DNA from: Pycnococcus provasolii | Lineage: Eukaryota > Chlorophyta > Pseudoscourfieldiophyceae > Pseudoscourfieldiales > Pycnococcaceae | Direction: 5' to 3' | Length of the DNA: 64,000 nucleotides | Assembly (NCBI GenBank): GCA_938743325.2 | Contig: OW568881.1 | Coordinates: forward strand, 186,001 to 250,000 | In this document: piece after piece, positions 31,876-41,698 of the stretch | Layout: every line of letters starts with the position of its first letter | Position numbering within the stretch: the first letter of the stretch is position 1 | Translations under genes and position numbers: made by a program | Notes under the pieces: generated by a model | The model's input: only the letters and a program-made list of their open reading frames with translations | The model's database searches: none | What the model was told of the DNA's origin: nothing

Positions 31876-33486
31876 TCATGCGGCGTTGCGGCGCTTGCGC
31901 AGGTAACCGGCCACCACAAACGCGAGCTCGAGAGCCTGCTGGTTGTTCAGACGAGGGTCGCAGTGCGTGACGTAGTTCTCGTTCAGGTTTTCGTCCGTCA
32001 CGCCCACGCCGCCGCCCGTGCACTCCGTCACGTTGCGACCCGTCATCTCCAGGTGAATGCCGCCGGGAACGCTGCCCTCCGCCTCGTGCACCTCGAAGAA
32101 CTCCTCGAGCTCCTGGCGAATGTTGTCGAAGCGCCGCGTCTTGTAACCGCTGCTGCTCGTCTCCGTGTTGCCGTGCATCGGATCCGCGACCCACGTCACG
32201 TTCAAGCCCGCGTCGCGAACGACGTTGATCAGGCGAGGCAGCTCCTTCTTCAGCAAGCCCGCACCCATGCGCGTGATGAGCGTCAGGCGACCTTCGCGAT
32301 TCTCCGGGTTGAGGCAATTGCAAAGATCCACAAGCTCCTGGTCCTCAATCTTGTTCGAAACCTTCACGCCAATCGGGTTTGCGATGCCGCGCATAATCTC
32401 CATGTGTGCGCCGTCGAGCTGACGCGTACGCTCACCGACCCACAGCAAGTGCGCGGACGTTCCGTACGGAAGTCCCGACGTCGAGTCCTTGCGGATGAAC
32501 GCACCCTCGTACTCGAGCAGGCACGCCTCGTGCGCTGTCCAGAAGGATGTGGACGACGCCGTGTTCTCGACGTCCACGCCGCAGGCTGCCATGAACTCGA
32601 GCGCCTGGTCAACGCGCGACGCGAGGTCAGTGTACATCTGTCCCTGCGACGTTCCCTTGACAAAGTCCATCTCCCACGAGCCCGTTCGGCCGAGCGCGGC
32701 GTACCCGCCGTTGGCGAAGGCGCGCAGCAGGTTGAGCGTTGCGGCGGACTGGTAGTAGCACTTCACCAGCCTCTGCGGATCGGGGATGCGCGCCTCCTCC
32801 GTGAACGCGGGTCCGTTGATGATGTCCCCGCGGTACGAAGGAAGCTCGACGCCGTCAATCGTCTCGGTGTCCGCGCTTCGCGGCTTGGCGAACTGTCCTG
32901 CCATGCGTCCAATCTTCGTCGTTGGCAGACCGCCCCCGTAGTTCAGCACGACTCCCATCTGGCACATGACGCGGAACGTGTCGCGTATGTTGTCAGCGGA
33001 GAACTCGAGGAAGGATTCGGCGCAGTCCCCTCCGAAGAGCAGGAACCCCTCGCCCCGTCCCGCGCGCGCCACCTCTTCCGTGAGCGTCCTCGCCTCACCG
33101 GCGAAGACGAGCGGCGGCATCCTTCTGAGTTCGTCCGTGGCAGCCTGCAGCGCGTCTTCGTCGAGGTACGTCGGTTGCTGAAGTTGTTGTTTTTCCCTCC
33201 ACGAGCTGGTGGACCAGTCTTCGTGTGCGGTTTCGAACGGCACTTGGTCCGCCCTAAAGTTCGGCAGCCAGGCGTCGTCGTCAACGGACTGCATCATCGA
33301 CTTCCCAGGTGAGCCTGAGCCTGAGCCTGAGGATGACGACGACGACGACGACGACGACGACGGGGACGTCACCGCTTGGAGAGGGAAACGACCAAAGCCA
33401 CCACGAGAGGAAGCACCACGAGACCCACAAGCACGAGGACAAGCAGTGGCAGTGACAGGAGAACGCAGCAGCATATGAGAAGTCAT
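31876..33486 (-). CDS. Class II 3-deoxy-D-arabino-heptulosonate 7-phosphate (DAHP) synthase, plastid type
   Basis: 536 residues from the ATG at 33486. It condenses phosphoenolpyruvate and erythrose 4-phosphate, the first step of the shikimate pathway. A Ser/Arg-rich leader of about 60 residues, with a poly-Ser run encoded by a GAC/GTC microsatellite (33335-33360), looks like a plastid transit peptide. Class II hallmarks are present: FLLFGGDCAESF (metal-binding Cys), RMAGQFAKPRS, WVGERTRQLDGAH, LITRMGAG, DPMHGNT (metal His), GGIHLEMTGRNVTEC (metal Glu) and HCDPRLN (metal Asp). The whole domain is intact. Plants and algae use this class in the plastid for aromatic amino acids. It lies head-to-head with the Ig-like repeat gene, with about 1 kb between them. 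Confidence 0.95.
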   Translation of the reverse strand: MTSHMLLRSPVTATACPRACGSRGASSRGGFGRFPLQAVTSPSSSSSSSSSSSGSGSGSPGKSMMQSVDDDAWLPNFRADQVPFETAHEDWSTSSWREKQQLQQPTYLDEDALQAATDELRRMPPLVFAGEARTLTEEVARAGRGEGFLLFGGDCAESFLEFSADNIRDTFRVMCQMGVVLNYGGGLPTTKIGRMAGQFAKPRSADTETIDGVELPSYRGDIINGPAFTEEARIPDPQRLVKCYYQSAATLNLLRAFANGGYAALGRTGSWEMDFVKGTSQGQMYTDLASRVDQALEFMAACGVDVENTASSTSFWTAHEACLLEYEGAFIRKDSTSGLPYGTSAHLLWVGERTRQLDGAHMEIMRGIANPIGVKVSNKIEDQELVDLCNCLNPENREGRLTLITRMGAGLLKKELPRLINVVRDAGLNVTWVADPMHGNTETSSSGYKTRRFDNIRQELEEFFEVHEAEGSVPGGIHLEMTGRNVTECTGGGVGVTDENLNENYVTHCDPRLNNQQALELAFVVAGYLRKRRNAA

Positions 33487-34519
33487 GACGAGAATATACG
33501 GAAAGAAAGGACAATAAAAACCAACCACCTGCCGAGCGAGATGAACCACCTGCCGAGAAAAAGCGACAAGACGCTCAAAAGCCGACAAAAGAATGAGAAT
33601 GGCGTGTGAGTGTGCGTTTGTGCGTGTGCGGCGGCGGGTGCACAACAGGAACAGGAACAGGGAAGGGGCGGCCGGACAGAAAAGAAAAGAAAGGGAGGCG
33701 GCAGGACCCTTTCCGATACCCCTACCCGGATGCCCTTGGACTTGTTCCCTCGACCTGTTCCCTCGACCCCTAGGGGAAACCCGACCTGGATCCCGAGGCA
33801 CCCACCTCCCCGAGGCCGAAGAAGGGAGAAGTCTTCCCTCGAGGAAGATGGCACCAACTTCCAGGGACCTAGGGGGGGTCCCCAAAGCAAGGGCTCCTAC
33901 CGTAGTGATACTTTGAGGTATCCGTTGATGGGCTGCCCTGCCCGCCTGCCCGGCGATCTCAAGGACGATCCTTTGGGGTGGATTGAGAACGCGTGGATTT
34001 CACTCACCTCTGTAGCTGTTAACTGTGCAAGCTGTGCAATGCCTCACTGCAAGGCTCAACTCGCTCAAGGAATCCAACGAACACCGAACGAACGTACGAG
34101 AGAACGAACGAGCAAGAGAGAGAGAGCAGACAGCAGAGAGAGAGAGCAGAGAGAGAGGGGATCAGCAAGTCCATGGCCATAATTACCGTAATGGCGTAAT
34201 GTGTGTAAGGTTCCCGGAGACGTTTCTCGACGACTACAGGGACTCCCGAGGTCTTGTACAACAAGCATCGCTCTTTTGTTTCGCTGGTTCTTGCATCTCA
34301 GCAGGTTGGGTTGCTTGCCGCCTTGCCCCACTTCGAAGGCCACTCGTCAGTCGCCACTCGCCAGACGTCATAATAACCTCATCACAGAGGCCAGAGCTCG
34401 CTCGTTCTCGTTCTCCTCCAGACGTCCAGACGAGTTCTTTCTCCACAGGCCGGCCGCGCACCCTTTCCTTTCCAAGCCTCCTTCTCGCTCTCCTTTTCTT
34501 TCATTCCTCGTTTTTCACC
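33487..34519. other. Divergent promoter region with GA-rich microsatellite
   Basis: 1.03 kb between DAHP synthase (minus) and the Ig-like repeat protein (plus). A purine-rich GAGAGA tract lies at about 34105-34160. TCCCTCGACC is repeated near 33745-33770. No gene is supported, although open frames cross the region in several phases. Confidence 0.5.
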
Positions 34520-36901
34520 ATGCTCGTCCGCTGCGTGCTCCTCTTAGCCACCGCGTACGTGGCCAACGCCGTCGACATCGTCTTCTCCAGTGCCTCCGCG
34601 CCAGGTGCCTCGAAGGTTTATGGAGGTAACTACTATGCCACCGGAGGCGACCTCACCTTCAACTGGCAGACGGTGAACGATAACTCGCAAGCGGCTTCGG
34701 GCGCGAACTTGGCGAACACTAACCACGCTGTTACGGTTGGTTCTGCCGGTTCTATACAGTGCTACTGCCGTCTTCGTGCGTCGCAGCTCGCCTTCAGCCC
34801 GGCTTTTGACTTCGACACTGCCGACGGAACGGAGGACATTCCCGGAACGAACCAAGACCTTGGCCGTCTCGTGTCAACTGCCGCTGAGCAGGCGGACTCC
34901 GGCCTTGAGGCTTACGGCTCCGACTGGTCGCGGTGCTCCGCCGCTGGAGCGTCGTCGCACACGAAAACTTACTCGGTGCCCGACGGCTACTACACCTTCT
35001 CCGTCACGTGCGATGATTCTGGTGTATGGACCACCTCAGCGGCCAATTCGGGAGCGACGAACTGGCTTGTCAAGTTGGACAACGTCGCGCCCTCTTCCGC
35101 GATCACGCAATCTACGGGTAACTCGTACGACCCCTCGCCCAACTCTGGCAACGGCTGGGGACCGGCTGCGAATGGCATCTTCAGCTTCACCCTCTCTGCC
35201 ACGGACTACTACGGAACCGCCAACGGAGCGCCCTACACGGCCGTGCAGACGACTGCGAACAAGGCGGGCTGCACTGCAGCCCCCAATGCTAACCCTAACT
35301 GCGAGCTTGATACAATCACGTACCTGTGCGCCGTGGACAACGGTGCCTACGCGGCGTGCACCACCTCATTCTCGACGGCGTCCCTGACGGCTGGCGAGCA
35401 CATCGTGCGCGTCAAGGCTGTGGACAAGGCTGGAAACACGGAGACGTACGCCTCCTTCTACTCGTTCTCCGTGCGCCCGCACGCGAAGAACGCCGGATGC
35501 ACGTTCCGCTACGACCTCGACTCCGCGGGCTACACGAGCCTGGGAAGCACGGCTACGAAGACGCTCTCTGGACTCACGGATGGCTCGCACACGTTCGGGG
35601 TGCTTGCGGTGGACTCGGTATCCAACGTTGGCACGGCGCAGAGCTTCACGTGGACGGTGGACACGACGCCGCCGACGGCTACCATCACGAAGATGTGGTC
35701 CGCGCAGAACAACCCGACGTCCACCGCCGGAGTGTTCACGTGGAGCTTCAGCGAGGCGGGATCGTACTCCAAGTACTCGACGGACGGAACGACGTACACG
35801 ATGCCTGGAACGCTCACGGCGACGACCGTGACGCTTGCGGCGAACACATTCCCCATCGGTTCGCGATCCTTCAAGGTGTACGGCGTGGACCTGCTCGGAA
35901 ATGCCGGATCGGCTGCCACGGACTCGTTCACGGTCGAGCCGATCGACACGATCGTCAGCACGACGAGCGACTACGCGTGCTCGGGCACCGCATCGGCGGC
36001 GATCGCCTCCTCCTCCGTGACGTACACCATCTCCGCAACGATTGACCAAAACGCCGCGGTGTCTGATTACACGTACATGTACAAGCTCGACAGCGGAAGC
36101 TGGAAGCAGGGTGTGCACTTCCCCGCGTTTGGAATCAAGGGCCTCTCGGAGGGCGTTCACCAGCTTGAGGCTAAGGCGTACACGTCCGCTGGTGTGGTGG
36201 ATCCCACACCGGCGTGCAGGAAGTTCATCGTCGACATGACGGCGCCGGTGACGACGATCACCGCGCCGGGTGCCTCGAGCCAGGCTGCCACCGCCACGTT
36301 CGGCGGTAAGGTGACGGATGCCAACATCATGGCGACGGGCGGAACGACGTACCGCGTGGAGAAGGTTGGCGACGCGAGCTTTTCAAGCGTCTCGGGATCG
36401 GTAGCCACGGCTGCGGACGGCTCGTTCACGATCACGCTGTCGAGCCTGGCTGACGGCCTGTACCAGGTTTACGTGCGCCACACGGACATGGCTGGCAATG
36501 TCGGCGCCGAGGCGATGGTCGAGTGGACCGTCGACACGGCGGTGCCGAACACGATGGTGTCGAGCGGCCCCTCGAGCCCGACTGCGGCTACGACGGCTTC
36601 GTTCCTCTTCGCGTGCGACGAGTCCCCGTGCACGTACAAGTACAAGGTTGACTCCGCTGACAACTACAGCACGTCGTCCTCGGCGCGCCTCAACCTCTCG
36701 AGCATCGCGCCTGGCGTTCACACGATCGAGGTTCACGCGATCGATGTGGCAGGCAACGAGGACGTTTCCGCCGCGACGTACACGTGGACGGTCTATGACG
36801 CCACGACGTACGCGTCGCTCGAGAAGACCGCCGGATTCGCGCTGTCGGGTGCTTCGCCGCTCGACTACACGCCTCCCGCGGAGACATACGTGCATCTTTG
36901 A
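34520..36901 (+). CDS. Secreted Ig-like repeat protein
   Basis: 793 residues from the ATG at 34520; longer in-frame starts exist, but this one opens with a clean signal peptide (MLVRCVLLLATAYVANAVD). The mature part is a series of beta-sandwich units of about 90-100 residues that end in phrases such as VRVKAVDKAGNTE, FGVLAVDSVSNVGTA and IEVHAIDVAGNEDVS, and open with TVDTTPPTATI-like linkers. These are hallmarks of bacterial-type Ig-like (Big) domains. No membrane anchor or catalytic motif is seen at the C-terminus. Codons end almost always in C or G, more biased than neighbouring genes, which suggests strong expression. A likely role is an abundant extracellular matrix or adhesive protein. 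Confidence 0.78.
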   Translation: MLVRCVLLLATAYVANAVDIVFSSASAPGASKVYGGNYYATGGDLTFNWQTVNDNSQAASGANLANTNHAVTVGSAGSIQCYCRLRASQLAFSPAFDFDTADGTEDIPGTNQDLGRLVSTAAEQADSGLEAYGSDWSRCSAAGASSHTKTYSVPDGYYTFSVTCDDSGVWTTSAANSGATNWLVKLDNVAPSSAITQSTGNSYDPSPNSGNGWGPAANGIFSFTLSATDYYGTANGAPYTAVQTTANKAGCTAAPNANPNCELDTITYLCAVDNGAYAACTTSFSTASLTAGEHIVRVKAVDKAGNTETYASFYSFSVRPHAKNAGCTFRYDLDSAGYTSLGSTATKTLSGLTDGSHTFGVLAVDSVSNVGTAQSFTWTVDTTPPTATITKMWSAQNNPTSTAGVFTWSFSEAGSYSKYSTDGTTYTMPGTLTATTVTLAANTFPIGSRSFKVYGVDLLGNAGSAATDSFTVEPIDTIVSTTSDYACSGTASAAIASSSVTYTISATIDQNAAVSDYTYMYKLDSGSWKQGVHFPAFGIKGLSEGVHQLEAKAYTSAGVVDPTPACRKFIVDMTAPVTTITAPGASSQAATATFGGKVTDANIMATGGTTYRVEKVGDASFSSVSGSVATAADGSFTITLSSLADGLYQVYVRHTDMAGNVGAEAMVEWTVDTAVPNTMVSSGPSSPTAATTASFLFACDESPCTYKYKVDSADNYSTSSSARLNLSSIAPGVHTIEVHAIDVAGNEDVSAATYTWTVYDATTYASLEKTAGFALSGASPLDYTPPAETYVHL

Positions 36902-37043
36902 GATGAATACGTAAGGAATGGGGCGGAGAGTCAAGTAGGAAGAGGGGCGTATTACTGTTCGTTTAAACGGGAAATTCCCTCCATTTGATGATGATATGTG
37001 AGACAAAAATCGGTAGTCGTATCTATTACAAATCTTTTTTCTT

Positions 37044-38633
37044 TTAAGCAAGTCCCGCCTCCTTCAGAACCTCCTCGAAAGCGTCGTCGTCGTCGAAGGG
37101 CACATCCTTCACCTCACGTTGGAAGTGGCCCGAAATTGCCCCAAGCACGTCCACCTGCTTCGTGTGCTCCGTCACCAAGTTGAATGCCGCGCCCTTGCGC
37201 CCGAACCGTCCAGATCGGCCAATGCGGTGCATGTAAGTCTCCGGATCGGGTGTCTGGCCGTCGCCGTTCACAGTTGGAGGCTCGTAGTTCACCACCAGAG
37301 TCACGGTGCTCACGTCGAAGCCGCGCGCCATCACGTTCGTGGCGATGAGGATCTTCGTCGTGCCATCGCGGAACTCCTTCACCACCTGGTCACGCTCCTG
37401 GAAGCTCTGGTCGCCGTGGATCGACGTGCACTTGTGGCCCTCGTTCGCAAGCTCATTGTGAAGGTGCCGCGCCGCGGGACGCGTGCGGACGAAGATGATG
37501 CACTGCCCTAGTCTCTCCGCGAGTGGGAAGATGCGCTCCTTTAGCACGTCCACCTTATCCTCGTCGCGCGGGCAGACGACGCGGTACTGCTTGATCACGT
37601 CCAGCGACAGCTTCGACGCCGGTAGCCATATGCGGTGCGCATCGTTTCCAACGACGCGGCTCGTGAACTCCTTGACGACGTCGCTGAACGTCGCGCTGAA
37701 CAGCAGAATCTGTAGCGGCGGCGCGCCTTTCGCCTTGTTCTTCTTGTCTTCGATCGCCTTGATGATGCGCAGGCTCATGTCTTTGAAGTTGTTCGCGTCT
37801 AGCATCTGATCAGCCTCGTCGAAGACGAGTATCTTCAGGTTCGTCACGTCCAGCGGTGGCTTGCGTCCGGAGGTGATCCAGTTCTTTAGCGTTCCCGGCG
37901 TTCCTATGATGACCTGTTCGTTGATAGACGCGCCCGCTTTTTCCACTCCCGCGCCTCGCCCTCCGCCACCGTACTCCTCCGAGGCTGTGCACTTGGACGT
38001 GATGCTCGTGTACTGTGCCATCTTGAGCATAACCTTGTAGTTTTGCATGGCAAGCTCACGCGTCGGGCATATGCACAGCGCCTGTGGGCAGTTTTCTCCC
38101 ACGTCGACTCGGCTAAGCATGCTGAGTGTGAAGCACGTCGTCTTCCCGCTTCCGTTGTGTCCCTGCGCGACGATATTGCTGTACGGCGGCGATAGGATGA
38201 GAGGCAGCGTCCTCGCTTGAATTTTCGACGGCGCCTGGAACTTCATGCCGCTGTAGAGTCCTTCGAGCAGTTCCTTGCTGAGTCCAAGGTCCTCGAACGT
38301 CTCCGCCGCCTTGTAGATGCTTTCTGCATCCCCTCGTACTTCCGCCTGAACTTCCTCCCCCTCCTCTTCCTGCAGACCTTCGGATTTGAGCGCGATATCC
38401 GGCTTGTCAACCCCGTCCTCCACACCAGCGCCCGCAGCTGAGCCTGAGCCTGAACCTGAACCTGCTTGCGCTTCGATCAACGACGGGTTGTGAGCACCTT
38501 CGTCAGAAGCAGAGAAACCGGGAGGCGGAGGGTCTGACTCCTTGAAACCAGGATCGGGTGCCACTACTACCTGTGCAGCACCCCCATGAAGACTCAAAGA
38601 ATCTTCTTCAGTGGCGTCCGCCCAACTAGACAT
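37044..38633 (-). CDS. DEAD-box RNA helicase, Dbp5/DDX19-like
   Basis: 529 residues from the ATG at 38633 (MSSWADATEED). An acidic leader carries a short Gly-Ser repeat. All helicase motifs are present: the Q-motif region (QAPSKIQ), I (GHNGSGKT), Ia (PTRELA), Ib (GTPGTL), II (DEAD), III (SAT), IV (IIFVRTR), V (RGFDVSTV) and VI (HRIGRSGRFGRKG). YSNIVAQGHNGSGKT, SIHGDQSFQERDQVV and VNYEPPTVNGDGQTPDPET are characteristic of the Dbp5/DDX19/LOS4 group, which remodels mRNPs at the cytoplasmic face of the nuclear pore during mRNA export. TTACA at 37026-37030 gives TGTAA on this strand 14 nt past the stop. Confidence 0.93.
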   Translation of the reverse strand: MSSWADATEEDSLSLHGGAAQVVVAPDPGFKESDPPPPGFSASDEGAHNPSLIEAQAGSGSGSGSAAGAGVEDGVDKPDIALKSEGLQEEEGEEVQAEVRGDAESIYKAAETFEDLGLSKELLEGLYSGMKFQAPSKIQARTLPLILSPPYSNIVAQGHNGSGKTTCFTLSMLSRVDVGENCPQALCICPTRELAMQNYKVMLKMAQYTSITSKCTASEEYGGGGRGAGVEKAGASINEQVIIGTPGTLKNWITSGRKPPLDVTNLKILVFDEADQMLDANNFKDMSLRIIKAIEDKKNKAKGAPPLQILLFSATFSDVVKEFTSRVVGNDAHRIWLPASKLSLDVIKQYRVVCPRDEDKVDVLKERIFPLAERLGQCIIFVRTRPAARHLHNELANEGHKCTSIHGDQSFQERDQVVKEFRDGTTKILIATNVMARGFDVSTVTLVVNYEPPTVNGDGQTPDPETYMHRIGRSGRFGRKGAAFNLVTEHTKQVDVLGAISGHFQREVKDVPFDDDDAFEEVLKEAGLA

Positions 38634-39780
38634 CGAACTTACTGTATAAAAAATAAAAACTAAAATAAAATGGCGGAGAAGAGAAAGAAACACAGGTGAC
38701 AGGGACCCAAGAGGGGGCGGCGCAGAAGTCAGAAACAAACCCAGAGGGGGCGGGAACCTCGCAGTCGCAGGAGGGAACCAAAGGCGTAACCCTAATCCTA
38801 TTCGGGGTTACTGTATTAATACACTAGCCCTTCCTCACTTCCTGTTCAGCTGGTTCAGACTACCTGTTCCCTCAGACTTCCGAGGCTCACCCCATTGGGA
38901 ACCCTAACCCGAACCGTAACCCTAACCGTAACCGTAACCCTAACTCTAACCCTAACCCTAACCCTAACCCTAACACGGTTCCCCCCCTGGTTCTTTTCCC
39001 TCCCAGGGGTCTTTTCCCTGGTCTATTTACGATAAGTTGCAACCTACCCGGTAGCCTATGTAAAGACCAGGAAAGGTTTACCTGCAAGCTGCTGCAAGCT
39101 GCTGCAAGCTGCTGCAAGGCTCTTTCCTTTCCATGAATGACCACTTGCAAGACCATGTGGCATGTGGCATGTGCAAGCTCCATACCACAGTGTTGCCACA
39201 GTGTTACCAACCTAAGTGTTTGGCAAAGCAAGCAAGCAAGACCGGCAGACCATCTGCAGAGTGCAGGCCACCTGCAAGTTCCTACGGCCATATGGGCGTG
39301 TTGTGCTCTGCGTACAGTATTTGTTGGCCTGCTTTGTGTGTTTGCGAGTGTTTCTTCCTTCCTCAGTCCTTCCCTGAAATCTGAATCAGCTCATCATTAG
39401 TACTTACAGTACCTGCTGAAGTGAAGTCTGCTCCCGTGGGAATTAAAATGGGGAAGGAATTCCGCATTTCAGGAATTCTGGCCTCTGGGTAACAACACTA
39501 AGAAACGACGCCAATAAGGTACTCTTAAGCCTTAAGGTCGGGACGGGACGAGACCAGGCACCAGGGGACGGGACGGGACCCGTCGTTGGTTGGACCCGGC
39601 GTTGCGCGTGCGTGCGTGCGTGCGTGCGTGCGAGAAGTGCGTGCGTCGTCTGTCCCGAGTTCCAACACAGAGTTCCTGTCCAGACTCCAGAGGGTTCGCG
39701 GCTTCGCGCGCGCACACTCCTTTTCTTACGGGTACAGGCGCCTTTTCTTCGTCTCATTAACACTACTACGATACGATACG
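38634..39780. other. Divergent intergenic region with telomere-like tract and simple repeats
   Basis: 1.15 kb between the helicase gene (minus) and the coiled-coil gene (plus). It holds the telomere-like tract at 38901-38974, a 10-bp tandem around AAGCTGCTGC (39083-39119, about 3.5 units), and a (GTGC)n microsatellite (about 39604-39632). On the minus strand a CCGCCCCCTCT-type motif occurs twice near the helicase start. No gene is supported. Confidence 0.55.
38901..38974. repeat. Interstitial telomere-like (CCCTAA)n tract
   Basis: About twelve units of CCCTAA or close variants (CCGTAA, CCCGAA, CTCTAA), ending in five perfect units. It lies in a head-to-head promoter region. Confidence 0.85.
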
Positions 39781-41610
39781 ATGCCTGCTCGCAAGTCGGT
39801 TTCGAACAACCATCCTGGTCCTGGTCCTGGTCCTGGACTTAGGAAAAAACACTTGTTGCAGTCTGTGAAGAGTCCGACGGGACTTGTCGGGTACTCCGTT
39901 GGTGGACAAGGACTCTCCGAACGTGACTTGGTACGCGAAACGTCGTTCAGACACCAAGAAGCGGCGCTCGAGTCGTTAAGGGCGTCGGCGTCGTACGCGC
40001 AGAGACACACACCAGTTGTGGGCAGAGAAGACTACGCGACGGAAGAAGACGACGACGACGACTACGACGACGACGATGAACCAAAGCCGTCGACGGCGGC
40101 GCAGGCACAAGCAACGCAGCAAACGTTCGCCGCGTACGCGCCGGAGAACTTACCACCACCGTATCACCTTAGGTCCGACGAAGTCAACGCACCTTCCGTG
40201 CTCAGCCCAGGACAGCTGACCAACTTGGAGGCTGACGGGAACGTCTTCGACAGCTTCCGAGACATACACCAGCCACCCGACCGAGCGGCTGTGCTGTACA
40301 AGTGGCTAAGACCCGCGTACGACAACGTGCAGATGCAACTGAGGTCAACGCAGACGGAGCTCGCGCAGAGCCAGCTGAACGCGCAGAGGCTCAAGCACGC
40401 GCTCGAAGCCTCGCAGATGGCTCAGAGGCGTGCGGAGGCGGAGAACCTACGACTGAACAGGGCACTCGAGATCGCAGAGCGAGAGCGCGCGGATGCCGCC
40501 TCCAGGTGGAAGCAGGCGCAGGACGCGGCGACGAACTACGAACAGCGCGCCGCGGAGGCGGAGTCGAGACGCGAGCTTGCAGCGAAGGCTGCAAAGGTGC
40601 TGCAGAATAAGCTGTCGAGGGCAAATCTCGCACTCGAGGCGCACAAGTTGCCGCGCGAGGAGGCGGTGATCGCGGAGGAGAGGATGCGCCAGATACAGAC
40701 GGACGCGGACGCCATCGTGCACCACGCGCAGGCAGAGACGGTGGATCTCAAGAAAGCGGTCGCGGCGGCGGAGGCAGACTCCGCGGCGGCGCGCCTCGCG
40801 CTTGAGCGAGAGACGAGTGCGCGCGTTAGCGCGGAGAGGCACGCGGCGCTGTTGGCGAAGGAGAAGAGCAGGATGCTTAAGGCATCCCTGAAAGATCGCG
40901 ATAAACTTGCGAATGCCGCGAAGAGCCTTGAGATCGGCGACACGATGAGCGCAGAGCGTTTGCTTCTGCCGGCTTCGAAGAGCGCCGTGTTTGGTTCTCT
41001 GACTGGCGGCAAGTCGTCGCCGGGTAAGACGTCCGTCTATTCGGATGGCGACGTGATGACACCGTTTCCAGGTAATCCCGGGTCGGAGGCACCGCCGCGT
41101 CAGCGACCGTCGACAGCAGAGAACCATCGCCCACCACGAGCAGAGGCGAGCGCGCCCGCGATGGGGGGAGAACCATCGCAGAGCGTTCTGCGGGGAACAG
41201 CTAAAAAATTTGGCAGAAGTGTCAGGCAACCTGGATTGCGTGGCGAACGCGTCGCCGTTGCGCTTGCAGCCGGTTCGACGCCACACCGAAGTCTACTGCC
41301 ATGGGACAAGGCTGGACACCCCAAAAAGAAGATGGGCGCATCTGCATCGACGGGCGACGAATCTGAGGCGCTTGCGGGCGTTTCTCCCGAAGTGTGGCGA
41401 AAGGTGCTCGGCTTCGTGCCTGAGTATGCGAGAGCCGCGACCGCGCGACCGAGTTACACCAATCTCGGGGACGAGGCTGCCACCGATGACGCGCAGTTCC
41501 GTGCCATTCTTTCGGAGCTGGGTCCTGAGGCTACTCATGGAATGCAGTTCCAAGGACTCCAGGAAGATTCTTTCGCAGACGGCGATGAAGACGACGACGA
41601 CTACTACTAA
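39781..41610 (+). CDS. Coiled-coil protein of unknown function
   Basis: 609 residues from the ATG at 39781. A basic leader with a (GP)n run is followed by a strongly acidic stretch (near residues 80-100), then one long Ala/Glu/Arg-rich coiled coil (about residues 175-390, heptad-like, e.g. LKHALEASQMAQRRAEAENL). The C-terminal part is Ser/Pro-rich with short conserved-looking blocks and an acidic end. No known domain is recognised. The architecture suits a structural component, for example of centrosome/basal body or cytoskeleton, but nothing in the sequence decides this. Confidence 0.75.
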   Translation: MPARKSVSNNHPGPGPGPGLRKKHLLQSVKSPTGLVGYSVGGQGLSERDLVRETSFRHQEAALESLRASASYAQRHTPVVGREDYATEEDDDDDYDDDDEPKPSTAAQAQATQQTFAAYAPENLPPPYHLRSDEVNAPSVLSPGQLTNLEADGNVFDSFRDIHQPPDRAAVLYKWLRPAYDNVQMQLRSTQTELAQSQLNAQRLKHALEASQMAQRRAEAENLRLNRALEIAERERADAASRWKQAQDAATNYEQRAAEAESRRELAAKAAKVLQNKLSRANLALEAHKLPREEAVIAEERMRQIQTDADAIVHHAQAETVDLKKAVAAAEADSAAARLALERETSARVSAERHAALLAKEKSRMLKASLKDRDKLANAAKSLEIGDTMSAERLLLPASKSAVFGSLTGGKSSPGKTSVYSDGDVMTPFPGNPGSEAPPRQRPSTAENHRPPRAEASAPAMGGEPSQSVLRGTAKKFGRSVRQPGLRGERVAVALAAGSTPHRSLLPWDKAGHPKKKMGASASTGDESEALAGVSPEVWRKVLGFVPEYARAATARPSYTNLGDEAATDDAQFRAILSELGPEATHGMQFQGLQEDSFADGDEDDDDYY

Positions 41611-41698
41611 GCTTACGAGTAAATGCCCCACTATTCTATTTTTTATTTTTCAAAAACAAAGAAACTAATTATATATTGCTTGGTCACAATTCTATTTC